NCBI RefSeq assembly: GCF_029784165.1
Contig: NC_073695.1
Coordinates: forward strand, 142,048,748-142,112,747
Source: Wyeomyia smithii
Taxonomy: Eukaryota; Arthropoda; Insecta; Diptera; Culicidae
DNA: 64,000 bases
Reading direction: 5' to 3'
Below, piece after piece: positions 1 through 16,665 of this stretch; positions within the stretch are counted from its first letter, which is position 1, and every line of letters begins with the position of its first letter. A model generated the notes under the pieces. The model saw only the letters and a list, made by a program, of their open reading frames with translations. It was not told the DNA's origin and did not search any database. The position numbers and the translations under genes are program-made.

Positions 1-3000
1 AGTCATCCTGCATGACTAGACCATAACGGTTTCCCATATCGGACTCGGGTAACACTACTATATCCATGTATAATTTCTCGAATGGCTCCGATGCGGTTGT
101 GGTGATCTGCATCGGTATCTTGTTTGATCTTCCAATTTTGTTCTTTTGGCAGGAATCACACTGCCGAACGTAGTTCTCGATATCCCGTTTCATCGTAGCC
201 CATGTAAAAAGTGTGCCAATTCTCTGGCGCATTCGTCGCGCTCCTACGTGCCCTCCTGAGGGTGCATCGTGAAATTCCTTTAAAATTGTTTCCACTTGAT
301 CTGGCGCAATAACTGTACGCTCGCTATTAGCATTATATAGTATTAATTGTTTTTCTAGCTTACCCGCTAGGAACTGAATCATTTGCAGAACCTCCTGCTG
401 CTTGATTTTTCTGAAGGATATTAGGTGAATGACCCCGGCTGCCTTTACTGCCGCGGGGCTCTTATTGAAGCTATCCAAAAACTGTGAAAAAAATTTCCGG
501 CAATCGATTAACGAATTTTCGCTGCCGTCTACTATGAAACCGCCTACTTTCTTGTCTTTAAATTTGAGTACACCATCCTCGACGTAATCTTTTAGCCCTT
601 GTGACAGCTGATACAGTGTCTGAAGTTCTCTGTACGCCGTCCGACTGTTCAAAATGACAAGACGAGCTTCGATATTCCTCTCGTCCAATATTCTCTTCGA
701 GACTTCCACCGTCTCACTTGGTATCAGGTCATTTGATAATGCCTGTGAAAAGTCATCATATGAAATGTTGACGAGTTGTTGCTCATCCTCGTCCTCAGCG
801 ATGTCCGCAATGTCTATGGCACTTAAATCTTGTATTGTGCCGTTCAAATCATCCGGAGCGTTCTTCTGCTGCTCTAGCAGGCGTTTCTGCTGGCGCGTAA
901 TCATGGCTCTCTGCCTGTGGGGTGAACTTTCTTGCCCCTGACACGTCCCATCTGACAAACGTGACAAAAAATCGGCGACTATATTCTCGCTACCTTGTTT
1001 ATATCTGATGCTGCATTCCAAACCCTGCAACTTCAGTCTCAATCTTTTCAGCGTTGGAGATGTCTCTTTGAGCCTCCAAATAGCTAAAAGTGGTCTGTGG
1101 TCCGTGTAAACGATAAATTTTTGACAAAAAATGTAATGTTTGAAATATTCTATGGCCCATACAATCACCAATAGTTCCTTTTCTATGATATGATATCTGG
1201 TCTCTGCACCTACAAGTGCACGACTCGCGAACGCGATCGGCCGGTGCATGGATTTTTCATTCGACAGGACGGCTCCAATAGCATAATTGCTAGCGTCTGT
1301 CGTAATAACAAAAGTGTCTTGATAATCTGGCCGGACTAAAACTGGCTCTGTAATCAGCGCGTTTCTAAGGAATTCGAACGCTTCCTGACATTCTTTCCCC
1401 CACACAAATTTGGCGTCTTTCTTCAACAAATCATTCAGCGGCTTGCGCTTCTCCGCGATGTTGGGGATAAACTTCCCGTAAAAATTTACTGTTCCCAGAA
1501 ATGACCTTATACCTTTTACGTTTGTGGGTGGCTTAAGGCTTTGAATGGCCTTAATATTTGCATTGGTGGGTTTTATGCCTTCTTCATTAACGACATGACC
1601 CAAATACTCCAGCTCCTTTTTCAAAAACTGACACTTTGATGGTTCTATTTTTAAGTTATGCTTGCGCAAAGCTTGTAATAATTTTCGCAAGTTATCATTA
1701 TGGTCGGTGATAGTGTCACCGAAAACTATAATATCATCGAGGTAGACAAAAGCTTTCACGTCCCCTATCTCAAAGAGAACAGTATTCATAAGTTTTTGGA
1801 ATGTTGAGGGGCTGTTCTTTAACCCCATCGGCATCCGTGTAAATTCGAATTGGCCTTTGGGAGTGGAAAACGCCGTCTTAGCCGCATCTCGGCGGTCTAT
1901 CGGGACTTGATAGAACCCCGATTTTAAATCAATTGAGGAGAAATATTTTGCTCCTCCAACATTATCCAATATCTCATTTATAAGAGGTATTGGGTATACA
2001 AACGGCTTGGTAACTTCGTTCAATGATCTAAAGTCTACCACAATTCTGTATCTTTTATTACCGTCAGCATCCGGTTTTTTTGGTACACATAACACCGGTG
2101 CATTCCAGGGACTAGTGCTGGGCCTAATAATTCCCTGCACCCTCATTTCCTCGATTTCTTTATTAATGTGTCGTTTCGTGGCCTCCGGAAATCTATATTG
2201 CCGTTTATTATTAGGCACCTCCGATGAAGTTTCTATCGTGTGTACGGCGGCGTCAGTAGTTAACTTGTCGCCCTCGAAAAAGAATATATCCGCATAGCTT
2301 TCGACTATATTCTTCACTGTCCTGAATTCTCTATCAGGCAAGTGCGCCAAATTCAGCACTTGCCGTAGTTTTTCAATTCTTGCATTTCCTTTTGACTCTG
2401 GTGTTAGTTTATGTTCTAATAGGTCATAATCTAGCCTAGAGTTAAGATCTAACTCGGTCATTATCGTATTTTCCCTGTCACGATGTGTGTCCTTCGGCCC
2501 CTCATACGTGTGGGGTATTTCTCCCCCTATGTTGGGACCCTCTCTAGGTTCCACGCAGGCTGTGGCATTCTCATTAACGATGTTGTTTCTTAGTTGGCTT
2601 TGCACCATGACTCTATTTCTGGCCGCTAAAAACACATGCCGACTAAGGGCTTCCTCTCTAGGCACGCTCCATGGGCCCAAACTATCCGGACCCCTATTGC
2701 CGTGTTTTTTAAACACAATATAGTCGAAGTTATTCCCTATCTGGAGGGTGTGTTTTTTCAAAAATTCTACCCCGATTATGCCGTCCGCCGGTAAACCGTT
2801 CATCAGGTGAAACTCTGCCGGAATCAAAAAGTTCCCGACTAATAAATCCAGGATAACCGTTCCTAAGGTTCGCACGATCCCGCGACCAATGCCCTCAAAA
2901 GTGTTTGTGTCTTGTCTGTTTACATGCACATTCAATTTCTCTGCAACATGCATGCTTAACATATTCGCGCACGCGCTTGTGTCCAAAATCAAGTTCAGCG

Positions 3001-3522
3001 TTTGCTGCACATTTTGTTTTGCCAGCAGTGTAATCATAAGCCGCCGGCTGGTGTCAAAGTAGACTCGCTTCGCCACACAGGCACTATTGTCTCGTATGTG
3101 GTTACATGCTGTTCTCCAGTCCGTTATCTCTATGTGGCTGGGCTCGTCAGTGATTCTCCGCCAATCGACGTCCTGACATAATTCCGCGAAATCATCGCTA
3201 AAGTATTCTTTCGCAAACGGGTCCTTTATCCCATGATTTTCGTTCCCCGAGTTCTTCGCCCCTCCATTTATACTTAACACATATTGTGAACAACCGTGCG
3301 TCTCATCGTCACTCCACCTGGAATAATTTGGAAAAATATCGTGCTCATTCCCAACATTGGGAGAAATGTTTTCGACCGGTTTGTTAAATTTGTTCCTTAC
3401 AAAATTATTTCTATTCATCGGTCGGGGTGCCCGGCTGGCGTTGCCGTCGGGCCCCCAGCGACCTAGTTTTTTGATTGTTGGTAGCGCTCGTAGCCTCGAC
3501 TTCGAAATTAGCGATCGTACGC
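1..3522 (-). CDS. pol: Pol polyprotein (protease-RT-RNase H-integrase), partial
   Basis: The frame opens after a TGA near 3,523-3,525, overlaps the end of gag by about 15 nt in the -1 frame, and stays open to position 1. The first ATG is at 3,418. Visible in order: an aspartic protease site (LILDTSA, near 2,990); RT blocks YRIVVDFRSLNE (near 2,030) and FVYLDDIIVFG (near 1,740); an RNase H core with TTDASNYAIGAVLS and TDHRPLLAIW (near 1,300 and 1,100); and the integrase HHCC zinc domain, H-x-GGHVGARRMR followed by CDSCQ (near 260 and 160). The first integrase catalytic Asp lies in LYMDIV near position 60. The remaining DDE residues are outside the window. Expression is probably by -1 frameshifting or reinitiation. 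I found no classic slippery heptamer in the short overlap. Family identification is firm; the mechanism is inference. Confidence 0.9.
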
Positions 3523-5376
3523 ATCATTATATCTACCATTATTATTATTGTAATTTCCGCGCCCGGGCGATCTTCCTCTATTGCTGCCGTAATTAAAACC
3601 ATCATCATGGTGGTGATACTGGCGGTCATTATATCGATTGTTGTCATACCCATCATTATTGTAACTATTTCGATTGCTTTGCTGGTTGTTATTCCGAGCG
3701 GCAACCCGCCAATCTTGCGATTCGGTTTGGTGTATGTACCCGTTCCAACGCGCTCCCTGTGAACCTCGGTAGCGATCGTTATTATTATGTTGGTTGGTTT
3801 GGTTGCTGCCAAGGTTTTTACCCTGATTATACCAGCCGCCCCCTGACTGGCTTCCGTAGTTCCCGTTATTTTGTTGTCGCTCGTTTCCCCTATTAGCGTT
3901 TTCCCTGTAGTTACGATTGTTATTGTAATTGTAGTTGTTGGTGCTGCTACTGTTCCTACCTGGCTGCTGTCTGTAATCTTGGGCCTCGTTATTTCGTGTA
4001 TAATTGATCTGCCGCTGGCGATTGCTAAATCGTTCATTGCCCCTGTTCTGCGAGCTTCTGGCTCCGTTGAAACTATCCCGGCCTCCTCCTTGGGTGTTAC
4101 TACCTGTCCCATTCGGTTGCCAGCGCCTACCGCCTCTCTCTTTCTCTTGCTCCAGTAGATCCAAACAGCGTAGTCTGTTTTCTACATCCGCGAGTTGTTC
4201 GCATTCCTCCCCTCGTTCCTCCAGTAGGTCCAGCAGCTCGTCTAAGCTCAATTTCTTGTTTCCTCCCGCCATTAACTTCAGGTGTGAATTCCGCAAACCC
4301 AAAATAAAATGAATCCTGAGGCTTCTTTCCATTGCAGAACCCGCTGCACCCTCCTGGTTCTTTTCAAATGTATCCAGCAATTCTTTTATCTCTATCGTTC
4401 TCCTCTTATATGCGCTGTAATCTTCGCTCGGTTCCTGTCGTAGCGTTTCGATCCGTTTTATTACCGACTCGATGTTCTCAATGGAACCGAATTCTTTGAT
4501 CAAGTTGCGTTTGACCTCTGGCCAGCTCTCCGCCTTGATCCGAGGCAAAACTGCCGCTGCTTTGCCTTTTAGTTTTAGTAGTAGGACTACATAAATTAGT
4601 GCACTGTGTGACCCGTTTTCTGGGATTTCGTCTGCGAAATGCTGAACATGGTATAGGAACGCTTCCAGTTCATCTTTGTGTCCCTTGAATTCTGGGATGC
4701 ATTGCAGTGCATCCGCCTTCGGGAAAACGTAATCTGCCGCTCGGCTCATATTTATTTTATTTAGTTGTTTCCCGATATTAAAACTGCATCTACAGAATAT
4801 GTTTTTTAAATTTTCGATATGATCCCCAAAACTGGGTGTGTCTTGAATTTCTACCTCGCTGATTTGGAGGCTTTTTTTAACAAATTCTTCTTCTAATTTT
4901 TCTAATTGTTCAAGTGCGCTTGCGCGGTTTCCGCGCTCTCCGTCGTGCTTCTCCTCCCTTGATTCCTGAGTTTCTACAAGGGTCGATGAAAGCGGGGGAT
5001 CTTCAAAAATCACCGATCGCTCTAAGTTCGCCAACTGATCTTCTGCAAGATCTGATGTCTCAAACTCAAGACAATTTTCTGATAATCTTCTATTTCTGTT
5101 CGGCTCAGGAACAATCGCCGAGTTATTTAAGATTTTCAATGCCAGACACACTTTCGATTGAACAAGTGTGTACTGATCTGTTAATCTATTCCAATTTTCT
5201 GGCGTTAAATTCGAATTTTCATACTCTTTTAAAATTTCCGAAAAGTCGTTTAAAGCGTCGCTTAATAATTTTCTTCTATTAGCGACTGCCGCCCGCGTTC
5301 TCGGCCTGTTTATGTTATTGCTCAGATTATGGTACTCCTGGTAGACATAATCCTTAAGCTCTTTTAATCTTGACAT
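3508..5376 (-). CDS. gag: Gag of the left Ty3/gypsy element
   Basis: This is a 622-residue ORF just upstream of pol. The N-terminal third is charged and helical. A central block (about residues 215-390) has the usual gypsy-type capsid pattern, including YVFPKADALQCIPEFKGHKD and a conserved RIETLRQEPSEDYSAYKRR stretch. The last 200 residues are low-complexity, rich in Asn, Gly, Arg and Tyr, with RGG-like runs and no CCHC zinc knuckle. A basic Asn-rich tail probably replaces the knuckle for RNA binding. The ORF ends with TAA at 3,508-3,510, and pol continues in the -1 frame across this stop. No frameshift or internal stop is seen. Gag packages element RNA into cytoplasmic particles. The element family is not named because I cannot compare it to a library. 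Confidence 0.85.
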   Translation of the reverse strand: MSRLKELKDYVYQEYHNLSNNINRPRTRAAVANRRKLLSDALNDFSEILKEYENSNLTPENWNRLTDQYTLVQSKVCLALKILNNSAIVPEPNRNRRLSENCLEFETSDLAEDQLANLERSVIFEDPPLSSTLVETQESREEKHDGERGNRASALEQLEKLEEEFVKKSLQISEVEIQDTPSFGDHIENLKNIFCRCSFNIGKQLNKINMSRAADYVFPKADALQCIPEFKGHKDELEAFLYHVQHFADEIPENGSHSALIYVVLLLKLKGKAAAVLPRIKAESWPEVKRNLIKEFGSIENIESVIKRIETLRQEPSEDYSAYKRRTIEIKELLDTFEKNQEGAAGSAMERSLRIHFILGLRNSHLKLMAGGNKKLSLDELLDLLEERGEECEQLADVENRLRCLDLLEQEKERGGRRWQPNGTGSNTQGGGRDSFNGARSSQNRGNERFSNRQRQINYTRNNEAQDYRQQPGRNSSSTNNYNYNNNRNYRENANRGNERQQNNGNYGSQSGGGWYNQGKNLGSNQTNQHNNNDRYRGSQGARWNGYIHQTESQDWRVAARNNNQQSNRNSYNNDGYDNNRYNDRQYHHHDDGFNYGSNRGRSPGRGNYNNNNGRYNDAYDR

Positions 5377-6165
5377 TTATGGTCATAACCGTCTAACACC
5401 TATTCTGCTTTTGCAATATGCCGCATAATAAAAAAAAAAAAAAAAAAAGGAAATGACTCACTCACCCGAGTATCCTTGGCACAGGGCCGGTCATCGTCGT
5501 TGACTTCAATTTCCACTACGTAACTTCGGCACCTTCTTAATACGGCAATTCACTATATCGAATATCTGCCAACGTCGAAACTGACACTTACATGAACAAA
5601 CGATCGCACTTTACAAGTCGTCTTCAGCAGCAAAACACAGCACCTTTTCCCCGCATACGAATGTCACTCGCTTGGGTTTGCCACCAACTCAGTTCACTTC
5701 CATGCAAAAAGCGAGAAAAGAGAACACTTTTTGTCGACGTCTTTTCTCGATTTTCGTTTTTCTTTTTTTTTCTTCTTTCACTAGCAGCACTACTTTCCAA
5801 GCTGCTGACCTCGATAAATCGTTGAATACTTTTTCTTCAGTTCTCTTTTTTTTCCTTTTTTTTTAAATAACACACTCTTTTTCCTCCGCGAGCACTACTT
5901 GGATTAAAACTCCGAAAAACTATTTCATTTTTCACTGAACCACAGATACTTAAACCACTACTTTTTCTTTTTGCTTCCTTAGCGTGATTACTACGACCGA
6001 GTTCACGACCGCGTCTGACTCCAGAGATACGTCCAAGGATTAAAGAAAAGATTCAATGGCGCAGAGAAGACCACGCGCTGTCACCACATGTGTAGGTATA
6101 CCTATTTCCTGGGTATAACCTACCAGGGCTTTCTCCAGAAAACCCTGTACGCGCAATTGGCGCGG
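5377..6165 (-). other. 5' leader of the left Ty3/gypsy element
   Basis: This is about 790 nt between gag and the proposed LTR end. It holds an A-run at about 5,429-5,449 and several T-rich tracts (T/C-rich from 5,755 to 5,880 on the plus strand). No ORF of note. I could not assign a convincing tRNA primer-binding site. Confidence 0.5.
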
Positions 6166-6220
6166 AATTAATACACACAGGTTAACGTGGACTAACTGAC
6201 TTTATTTTCGTACATCACTA

Positions 6221-6230
6221 CTTAAATATA
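6221..6230 (-). promoter_or_regulatory. TATA box of the left LTR element
   Basis: The minus strand reads TATATTTAAG, followed about 15 nt later by AATAAA (6,201-6,206). Both lie at the right distance from the proposed LTR end to serve as promoter and polyadenylation signal. Assigned by position only. Confidence 0.45.
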
Positions 6231-6363
6231 CCCTACCGCTAACTCAGAGAGAGAGACTTTCTCCACTCTCTGTTTACCTTACTAATCTCTTAACCTAATC
6301 TAGTACTGCTAAAGTACAGGCGGCGTTTTGTTTATAACACAAAACTTGTTTATTTTGGTCGAG

Positions 6364-6469
6364 TTTGTTTGCCGGTGGCACGGCAGAAGGCTGCGCGAAG
6401 TTCTTTGCCACCTATGTTTGTTTGCCGGTGGCACAGCAGAAGGCTGCGCGAAGTTCTTTGCCACCTATG
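6364..6469. repeat. Two 53-bp tandem units in the candidate LTR
   Basis: Two adjacent copies of a 53 bp unit beginning TTTGTTTGCCGGTGGCAC differ at one or two bases. Tandem units in U3 of LTR elements often carry enhancer sites; that role is inference. Confidence 0.85.
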
Positions 6470-6644
6470 GCATAATCTGTTGATACATAGAGTGTTGACA
6501 GAGCCGTTCGCGGTCCTCTGTCGAGGGAACCAAATGTTTCGCCTGACTAAAGCATAGCAGGAGGCTATGCCCTCCTAGGAACAAAATTAAACTTTAATTA
6601 TAAGGCTCGTGACGGAGCATTGAGATCTTCGCAGGGTGTGACGT

Positions 6645-11520
<4,876 letters not shown>

Positions 11521-11784
11521 CTGCAAAATTTTTTTTTTTTCAATATGAAATTTTGCATAATATTTTGATTTACAAGAAAGAATTGATTTTTTTCCTGTTT
11601 TTAAAGAAAAAACCTGAAGTTATAACAAAACCTTTTGGTAAAACGTCCAGACTGCAGAAATATACAACACTTATTTTATAGCTTTTAGAATATACCTATC
11701 AATTTCGTCTTTTCTAAAAATAAATGTGTTCTAGTGATGTAAAATGATTGAAAAGAATATTCTAAACAAAAAGCGTATGTATTT

Positions 11785-13150
11785 GCCATTCTCCTAGAGA
11801 GGTATAGCAATCACTTGCAAAACCGAAGATATAAAAATGCACCAAAGGGCCGAATGGCATATATCACTCGACACAGTTCGACGAGCTGAGCATTTTCTGT
11901 ATGTGTGTGTGTATGTGCAGATTTTCATTCTCACTCACTTTTCTCAGAGATGACTGAACCGATTTCCATAAAATTAATTGCAAATGAAAGGGCTAGCTGC
12001 CCCATAAAACCTTATGAAATTTTATTGTAATCGGATTTTTAGTTTGTATGTTATTTAACAAAGTGTGAAAATCACGAAGGCCCATTACCTCAGGAACTAC
12101 TCAACCGATTTTAACAAAATTTATTTCAAATGAACGGGCTACACGAAAAACCCTGAACTTCTGAATTTTATAAAGATTGGACATGTAGTTCAAAAGTTGT
12201 GGAAAGAAACGTGTTCTGGAGACTATTTAACCTCACTCATGTTACTCAGAGATGGCTGGACCGATTCTCATAAAATCAGTGTCATATGGAAGGTATAGTT
12301 GCCCCATGAAATCATTTTGATTTGTTTTGTAATCGGATTTTTACTTTGCCTGTTATGTTCAAAAATGTGAAATTCAGCTGTGAAAAGGAAAATATTCCGA
12401 AGACTACTTAAACTCACTCGCTTTTCTAAGAGATGGCTGAACCGATTTCCACAAAATTAGTGTCAAATGAAGGGTCTAGCTGCTTTATAACACCTTATTG
12501 AGTTTTTCAGAAATCGGACTGAAACTTTTTCTGTAATGTATCAAAATGTGAAAATCACGAAACTTCATTATCTCAGAAACTTCACATCCGAGTGGAAAAA
12601 TATTGATATAAGATGAACGGGCTAGTTAACTGATGAATTATGATTGAACACTAGGTTTCAAAATTTGAGTGCCATTTCATTTGATTATTATAATCGCACT
12701 TAAGCAACCGTTATGTATTGAATTGTTAGAACAACGAAAGTCTATTATCTCAAGTATTACACGACTTATTTGAACATAACTAGTGTCATACGAACGAGTC
12801 ATCTCTCAAAATTACAAATAACAAACTTCATAACAATTGGATATGTGGTTCAAAAGTTTTGGAAAGAAAAGAAATTCAAAGGCTATTTAAAACTATACCT
12901 GCTTTGATCAATATATATGGCTTCAAAATAATTTAAATGTGGTATCGTACGATTTGAACGTTCCCGGTATCGCTCGTGATTAAATTGTTCGAAATTAAGA
13001 GTCATTTCTTTTAATTCGCTATTTATTGAGCACTGACATTACGTCAAATTTCATATTTTGTACTTGAATTACAACATCAATATTTTAGAACCCAAAGAGT
13101 GAATATACCATTATTGGATAGGAGCGTTCATGTGAATCAATTTTACAAAT
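11785..13150 (+). repeat. Interspersed mosquito repeat with internal ~200-270 bp monomers, copy 1
   Basis: It starts near CTCCTAGAGAGGTATAGCAATC and contains several diverged copies of a module with CACTCACTTTTCTCAGAGATGG followed by an ...AACCGATT...AAAATT... stretch and a 'CCCCATAAAACC' type segment. The same family recurs at 43,273-44,475, 51,172-53,740. It has no coding capacity. The 270 bp between 11,521 and 11,785 shows nothing recognisable. Confidence 0.75.
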
Positions 13151-13510
13151 AAAAGGTTTGAATGAGCCCCCCCACATAGTTTTTGACATTAGTGCAGAAT
13201 TTTTTTTGAATAACTTCAATAGCACAAATCGACATCTTTAGCCCATGGAAACATCTGTGTAAAGTATGAGCCAGATCAAAAATAATTGATTGAAATGCTT
13301 GCCCTATGTTGCGTGGAATTGCACAGATTTTTCAGTTTATGCAGCAAGGGATGCATCCCGCTAACGTAATACGCATGTCTTTTGAAAAGTTCAAGCGCAA
13401 AACCGAAAGTTTCGGGCGAAAACCTGGCTGAGGTCAACAAGGGTTGAACAGCGGTTGAGTTCTCTCTGCTTGCAGAGTGTTCATCGGTAGATGATTAACA
13501 ACAATCGTGA
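13151..13510. other. Unassigned noncoding stretch
   Basis: I see no ORF, no repeat structure and no family similarity between the interspersed repeat and the gag fragment. Confidence 0.5.
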
Positions 13511-13520
13511 AAAGACACAT

Positions 13521-13930
13521 TTACCGCTTCCGGGACGTTGACGTTTGATGCCCGAAGATTTTATTGAGAATCTTGACTGTGTCTTCAAACTTCACGTCCT
13601 TGGGAAGCTTTGTCAGGATGTCGTTGAGATAGCGGCTGTGCGAATGGGTGTCCTGCTTCCGGAGAAGTAGACGTACCTTCGCCGCATGATTCAACTGGCC
13701 TGCATCGTTCTCGAAGAGGTCCTGGTAGCGGTTAAGCCAGCGTCCGAACGTAATTCCGTTTTCTTTGTCGAAGACAAACTGTTTGATGAGAGGACCTCCA
13801 AAATTTGCTCCGGGGTTTGATACTGAGGCTGCTGCTGCTGGGCCGCCATCTGCTGTAAAAGTTGGGCCATCCTGAAAATCATATCCTGAATTCCCGGTTG
13901 CGGCTGCTGATCAACTCTATCTTATGCCAT
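13521..13930 (-). pseudogene. Truncated mag-like Ty3/gypsy gag fragment
   Basis: On the minus strand an ATG at 13,930 is followed at the third codon by a stop. A Gln-rich segment (MAQLLQQMAAQQQQPQYQ) comes next, then the TPEQILEVLSSN block seen at the start of mag-type Gag in insects. A frameshift near 13,800 moves the frame to a capsid-like piece with GITFGRWLNRYQDLFEND and AAKVRLLLRKQ, ending in TAA at 13,521. The ATG lies just after a short LTR-like end and a primer-binding-like TGGCGACGAGG, which fits the start of such an element. The rest of gag and all of pol are absent. Non-functional. The assignment rests on recalled family motifs. Confidence 0.7.
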
Positions 13931-13960
13931 GTTCGTGGATTCTTGAAATCCTCGTCGCCA

Positions 13961-14101
13961 AAATAATATGTCCAAAGGTTTAAATGAGCTTAAGAGTTTT
14001 TAATAAAGAACATCTATTTACATTCGAGGTTGGACAAATAATAATCAAATTTTCCACTCTGATGTCAAGGACAACTTTCCACTGGTTGCCTTGATGTAAC
14101 A
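13961..14101 (-). repeat. Candidate short LTR of the mag-like element
   Basis: The minus strand begins TGTTACATCAAGG at 14,101, has an AATAAA-like TTCTTTATTAAA stretch in the middle, and abuts TGGCGACGAGGATTTC at 13,960, which reads like a primer-binding site. At about 140 bp it is short but in the range of mag-like LTRs. Only one copy is present. Confidence 0.45.
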
Positions 14102-14814
14102 ATCACTAAACAATAGTATTTATTTCTATTTTTCAAAATACAATTTTTTTTACTTCTAAAATTGTGAAAAACTACCCCCCCCCCCCCTATTCGCAATTCT
14201 GCCTACGCCCATGGTATTAAGTTGAAAAATTGAAAAAAAAACATTAAATTATACTATAGATCCAAAATGGATTGAATTTGCACTTCAAGTTTTTTTTTCT
14301 TGAGTCTTTACATTGTGCTATACACGACACTCAACCTTAGAAGCATAAATAAAATGCAGAGTTCTATATTATTGAGGCGACTCTTAACATGAGCGTCGAT
14401 ACTCGATTTTTCAACACAGAGCTGTTTGTTATTTAACTAGATCCTTTAGTACTCTCGCTTTCAGTCTAACCTACAGTGTGGGGTCCAAACTGTGCAGAGC
14501 GAGTGCGAAGGAGGCATCCAATTACCCACAGCGCGAAGATTCAACAAACAAGGCTAAGTCAGTTGACTTCTGGTTCTCCCGACTCCACTGGACTTTTCTA
14601 GTTGGAACATCGGGCACTGCAAACCTATTATGCAACAAAATAGTTACACCGAGTCTCGGTAAATGCGTAAATCTTACATGGCGACCGACACACAGTGGAG
14701 ACGTTTCGAAAGAGACGGCCTCAAGTCTTTTCTCATTTTTCCTCACATTTTAGGAGCTTGGTGTCTTCGAAATAGTTGTTTAGAATACTGATTAGAATTA
14801 TCTGACATTTTCAT
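14102..14814. other. Unassigned noncoding stretch
   Basis: Contains a C-run at about 14,177-14,188 and a moderately GC-balanced block (14,400-14,760) with short overlapping frames on both strands, none recognisable. I see no gene. Confidence 0.5.
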
Positions 14815-16665
14815 TTAATAGCCAGTACGCGAGAGCCGCAACAACCTTACTGAAGGACGTTGTTTTGATGTTCTCCGATCGGGCTGACATTTTCAGCGTT
14901 TGTTTGTCTATTCAAGGTAGGAAGTTTTGCAAAATTTAAATTTTTTTCATGGAGGTTAAGTGGGGTGAAACGGCCTTCGAAAATGTTATGTCCAAAAACG
15001 TCAAAATACTAAAAAGTGCAATAACTCCTGCTAGACTTGATGGATTTTTCTAAAAATTTGTGGTATTATTCTACACAAAGAGTACTTCAAAACGCACGAT
15101 CATGATATATGGTAACGAGACGAAAAAAATGCATTTTTCTTCCAAAAATTGTCAATTTTCAGGGTCATCCTACTCTTTTCAACATCGCTATAAAAAATAT
15201 CTGAGTATGGCGTTTTATAGAGTAACTCAAGAGCTTTATTGTCATGTATAAGCCAAGTGTGCCAAATGGGGTAAAACGGCCCTAGAAGGTTTTTTTCAAA
15301 AAACCGTCAAAATCACTAAAATCACCATAGTTCCTTCTAGACTAGATAGCTTTTACTGAAAATTTGGACTATCACTGTATTTTACCAGAGCTACCTACTT
15401 TACCAGAAGATACGCTATTTGGGGTAAAACGTTCCTTGATGATTTTTTTTTCGAAAAAGGCCGTCAAAGTCATCAATACTGCAAGAACTCAGGTTAGACT
15501 TGACAGATTTACTAAAAATTTAGATAATTACTCTAAGTTAATACGAACTTAAGTGCAAGATGACAAAAATGACAAATAGATTTACATAACGAAACAAATA
15601 TTTTTCTTGAAAAATACTTGGCGATTTTTGGGGTGCTATTTTCTCTACAGAAAAGGTCCAGAACCCGAAATTAGCATTTTATAAACAACTGCAAAGCTTG
15701 TATTTGGCATAATATCAAGATGCATTTTTTAGAAACTGACTATAAACGACTAAAGTTTTCCTTAACTTAAAGAAAAACTTCAAAAAATTGTTTTATAAAA
15801 TGCTAATTTCGGGTTCTGGACTTTTTCCTGTTGAGAAAATAGCACCCTGAAATTCGCCAAGTATTTTCCAAGAAATATATTTTTTTTCGTCATGTGAATC
15901 TATTTGTCACTTATGTCAGCTTGTCCTTAAGTTCGTTTCTAACTAAAGTGATTATCTAAATTTTCAGTAAATCTCTCAAGTCTAACCCGAGTTCATGCAG
16001 TTTTGGTGATTTTGACGGCATTTTACGAGAAAAAATCTTCAAGGAACGTTTTACCCCAAATAGCGTATCTTCTGGTAAAGTAGGTGGTTCTGATAAGGTA
16101 CAGTGATAATCCAAATTTTTAGTAAAATCTTTTAAGCCTACCAGGAACTATAGTGAGTTTAGTGATCTTGACGGTTTTTTGAAAAAAAAAATCTTCTAGG
16201 GCCGTTTTACCCCATTTGGCACACTTGGCTTGTACATGACATTGAAGCTCTTGAGTTACTCTACAAAACGCCATATTCCGATATTTTTTCTAGCAATGTT
16301 AAACAGAGTAGGATGACCCTGAAAATTCTCAATTTTCAAAAGAACAATGTGTTTTTTTCGTCAATTTACCTCTGTACCCTATATTGTGACCATGCGTTTT
16401 GAAGTACTTTTAGTGTAGAATAATACCACAATTTTTTAGGAAAATCCATCAAATCTAGCAGGAGTTATTGCACTTTTTAGTATTTAGACGTTTTTGGACA
16501 TAACATTTTCAAGGGCCGTTTTACCCCACTTAACCTCAATGAAAAAAATTGAAATTTTGCAAAACTTCCTACCTTGAATAGACAAACAAACGCTGAAAAT
16601 TTCAGCCCGATCGGAGAACATCGAAACAACATGCGGTTGCGCCTCTCGCGAACTGGCGCTTAATT
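14815..16665. repeat. Long palindromic (foldback) element, arms about 870 bp
   Basis: The left arm (about 14,815-15,690) and right arm (about 15,790-16,665) are inverse copies: AGCCAGTACGCGAGAG against CTCTCGCGAACTGGCG at the ends, and AACCCGAAATTAGCATTTTA against TAAAATGCTAATTTCGGGTT beside the ~100 bp centre. Each arm carries three spaced copies of a GGGGTGAAACGG or GGGGTAAAACG motif, about 220 bp apart. No ORF with coding character; small frames inside are chance. It resembles a non-autonomous foldback DNA element, and the family is unknown to me. Confidence 0.85.

Larger units (their letters stand above)
1..6597 (-). mobile_element. Ty3/gypsy LTR retrotransposon, 5' LTR through integrase, truncated by window edge
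   Basis: Reading the minus strand from right to left, I see a candidate LTR with a TATA box, a long leader, a gag ORF, and a pol ORF in a different frame with protease, reverse transcriptase, RNase H and the start of integrase. The order protease-RT-RNase H-integrase is that of Ty3/gypsy elements. Gag and pol look free of stops over about 5.4 kb, so this copy could be recent. The 3' LTR and any env lie beyond position 1, so whether it is an errantivirus cannot be decided here. Confidence 0.85.
6166..6597 (-). repeat. Candidate 5' LTR of the left Ty3/gypsy element
   Basis: On the minus strand the segment starts AGTTTAATTTT and ends TATTAATT, resembling the AGT...AATT ends of gypsy-group LTRs. 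It contains a TATA box (6,221-6,230) and an AATAAA signal (6,201-6,206). The boundaries are a guess because the partner LTR is outside the window. Confidence 0.4.

Noticed and set aside
3411..4112. 233-codon minus-strand ORF overlapping the end of gag
   Set aside because: A Thr/Ile-rich shadow frame of the Asn-rich gag tail. It is in neither the gag nor the pol frame, and both of those have clear domains.
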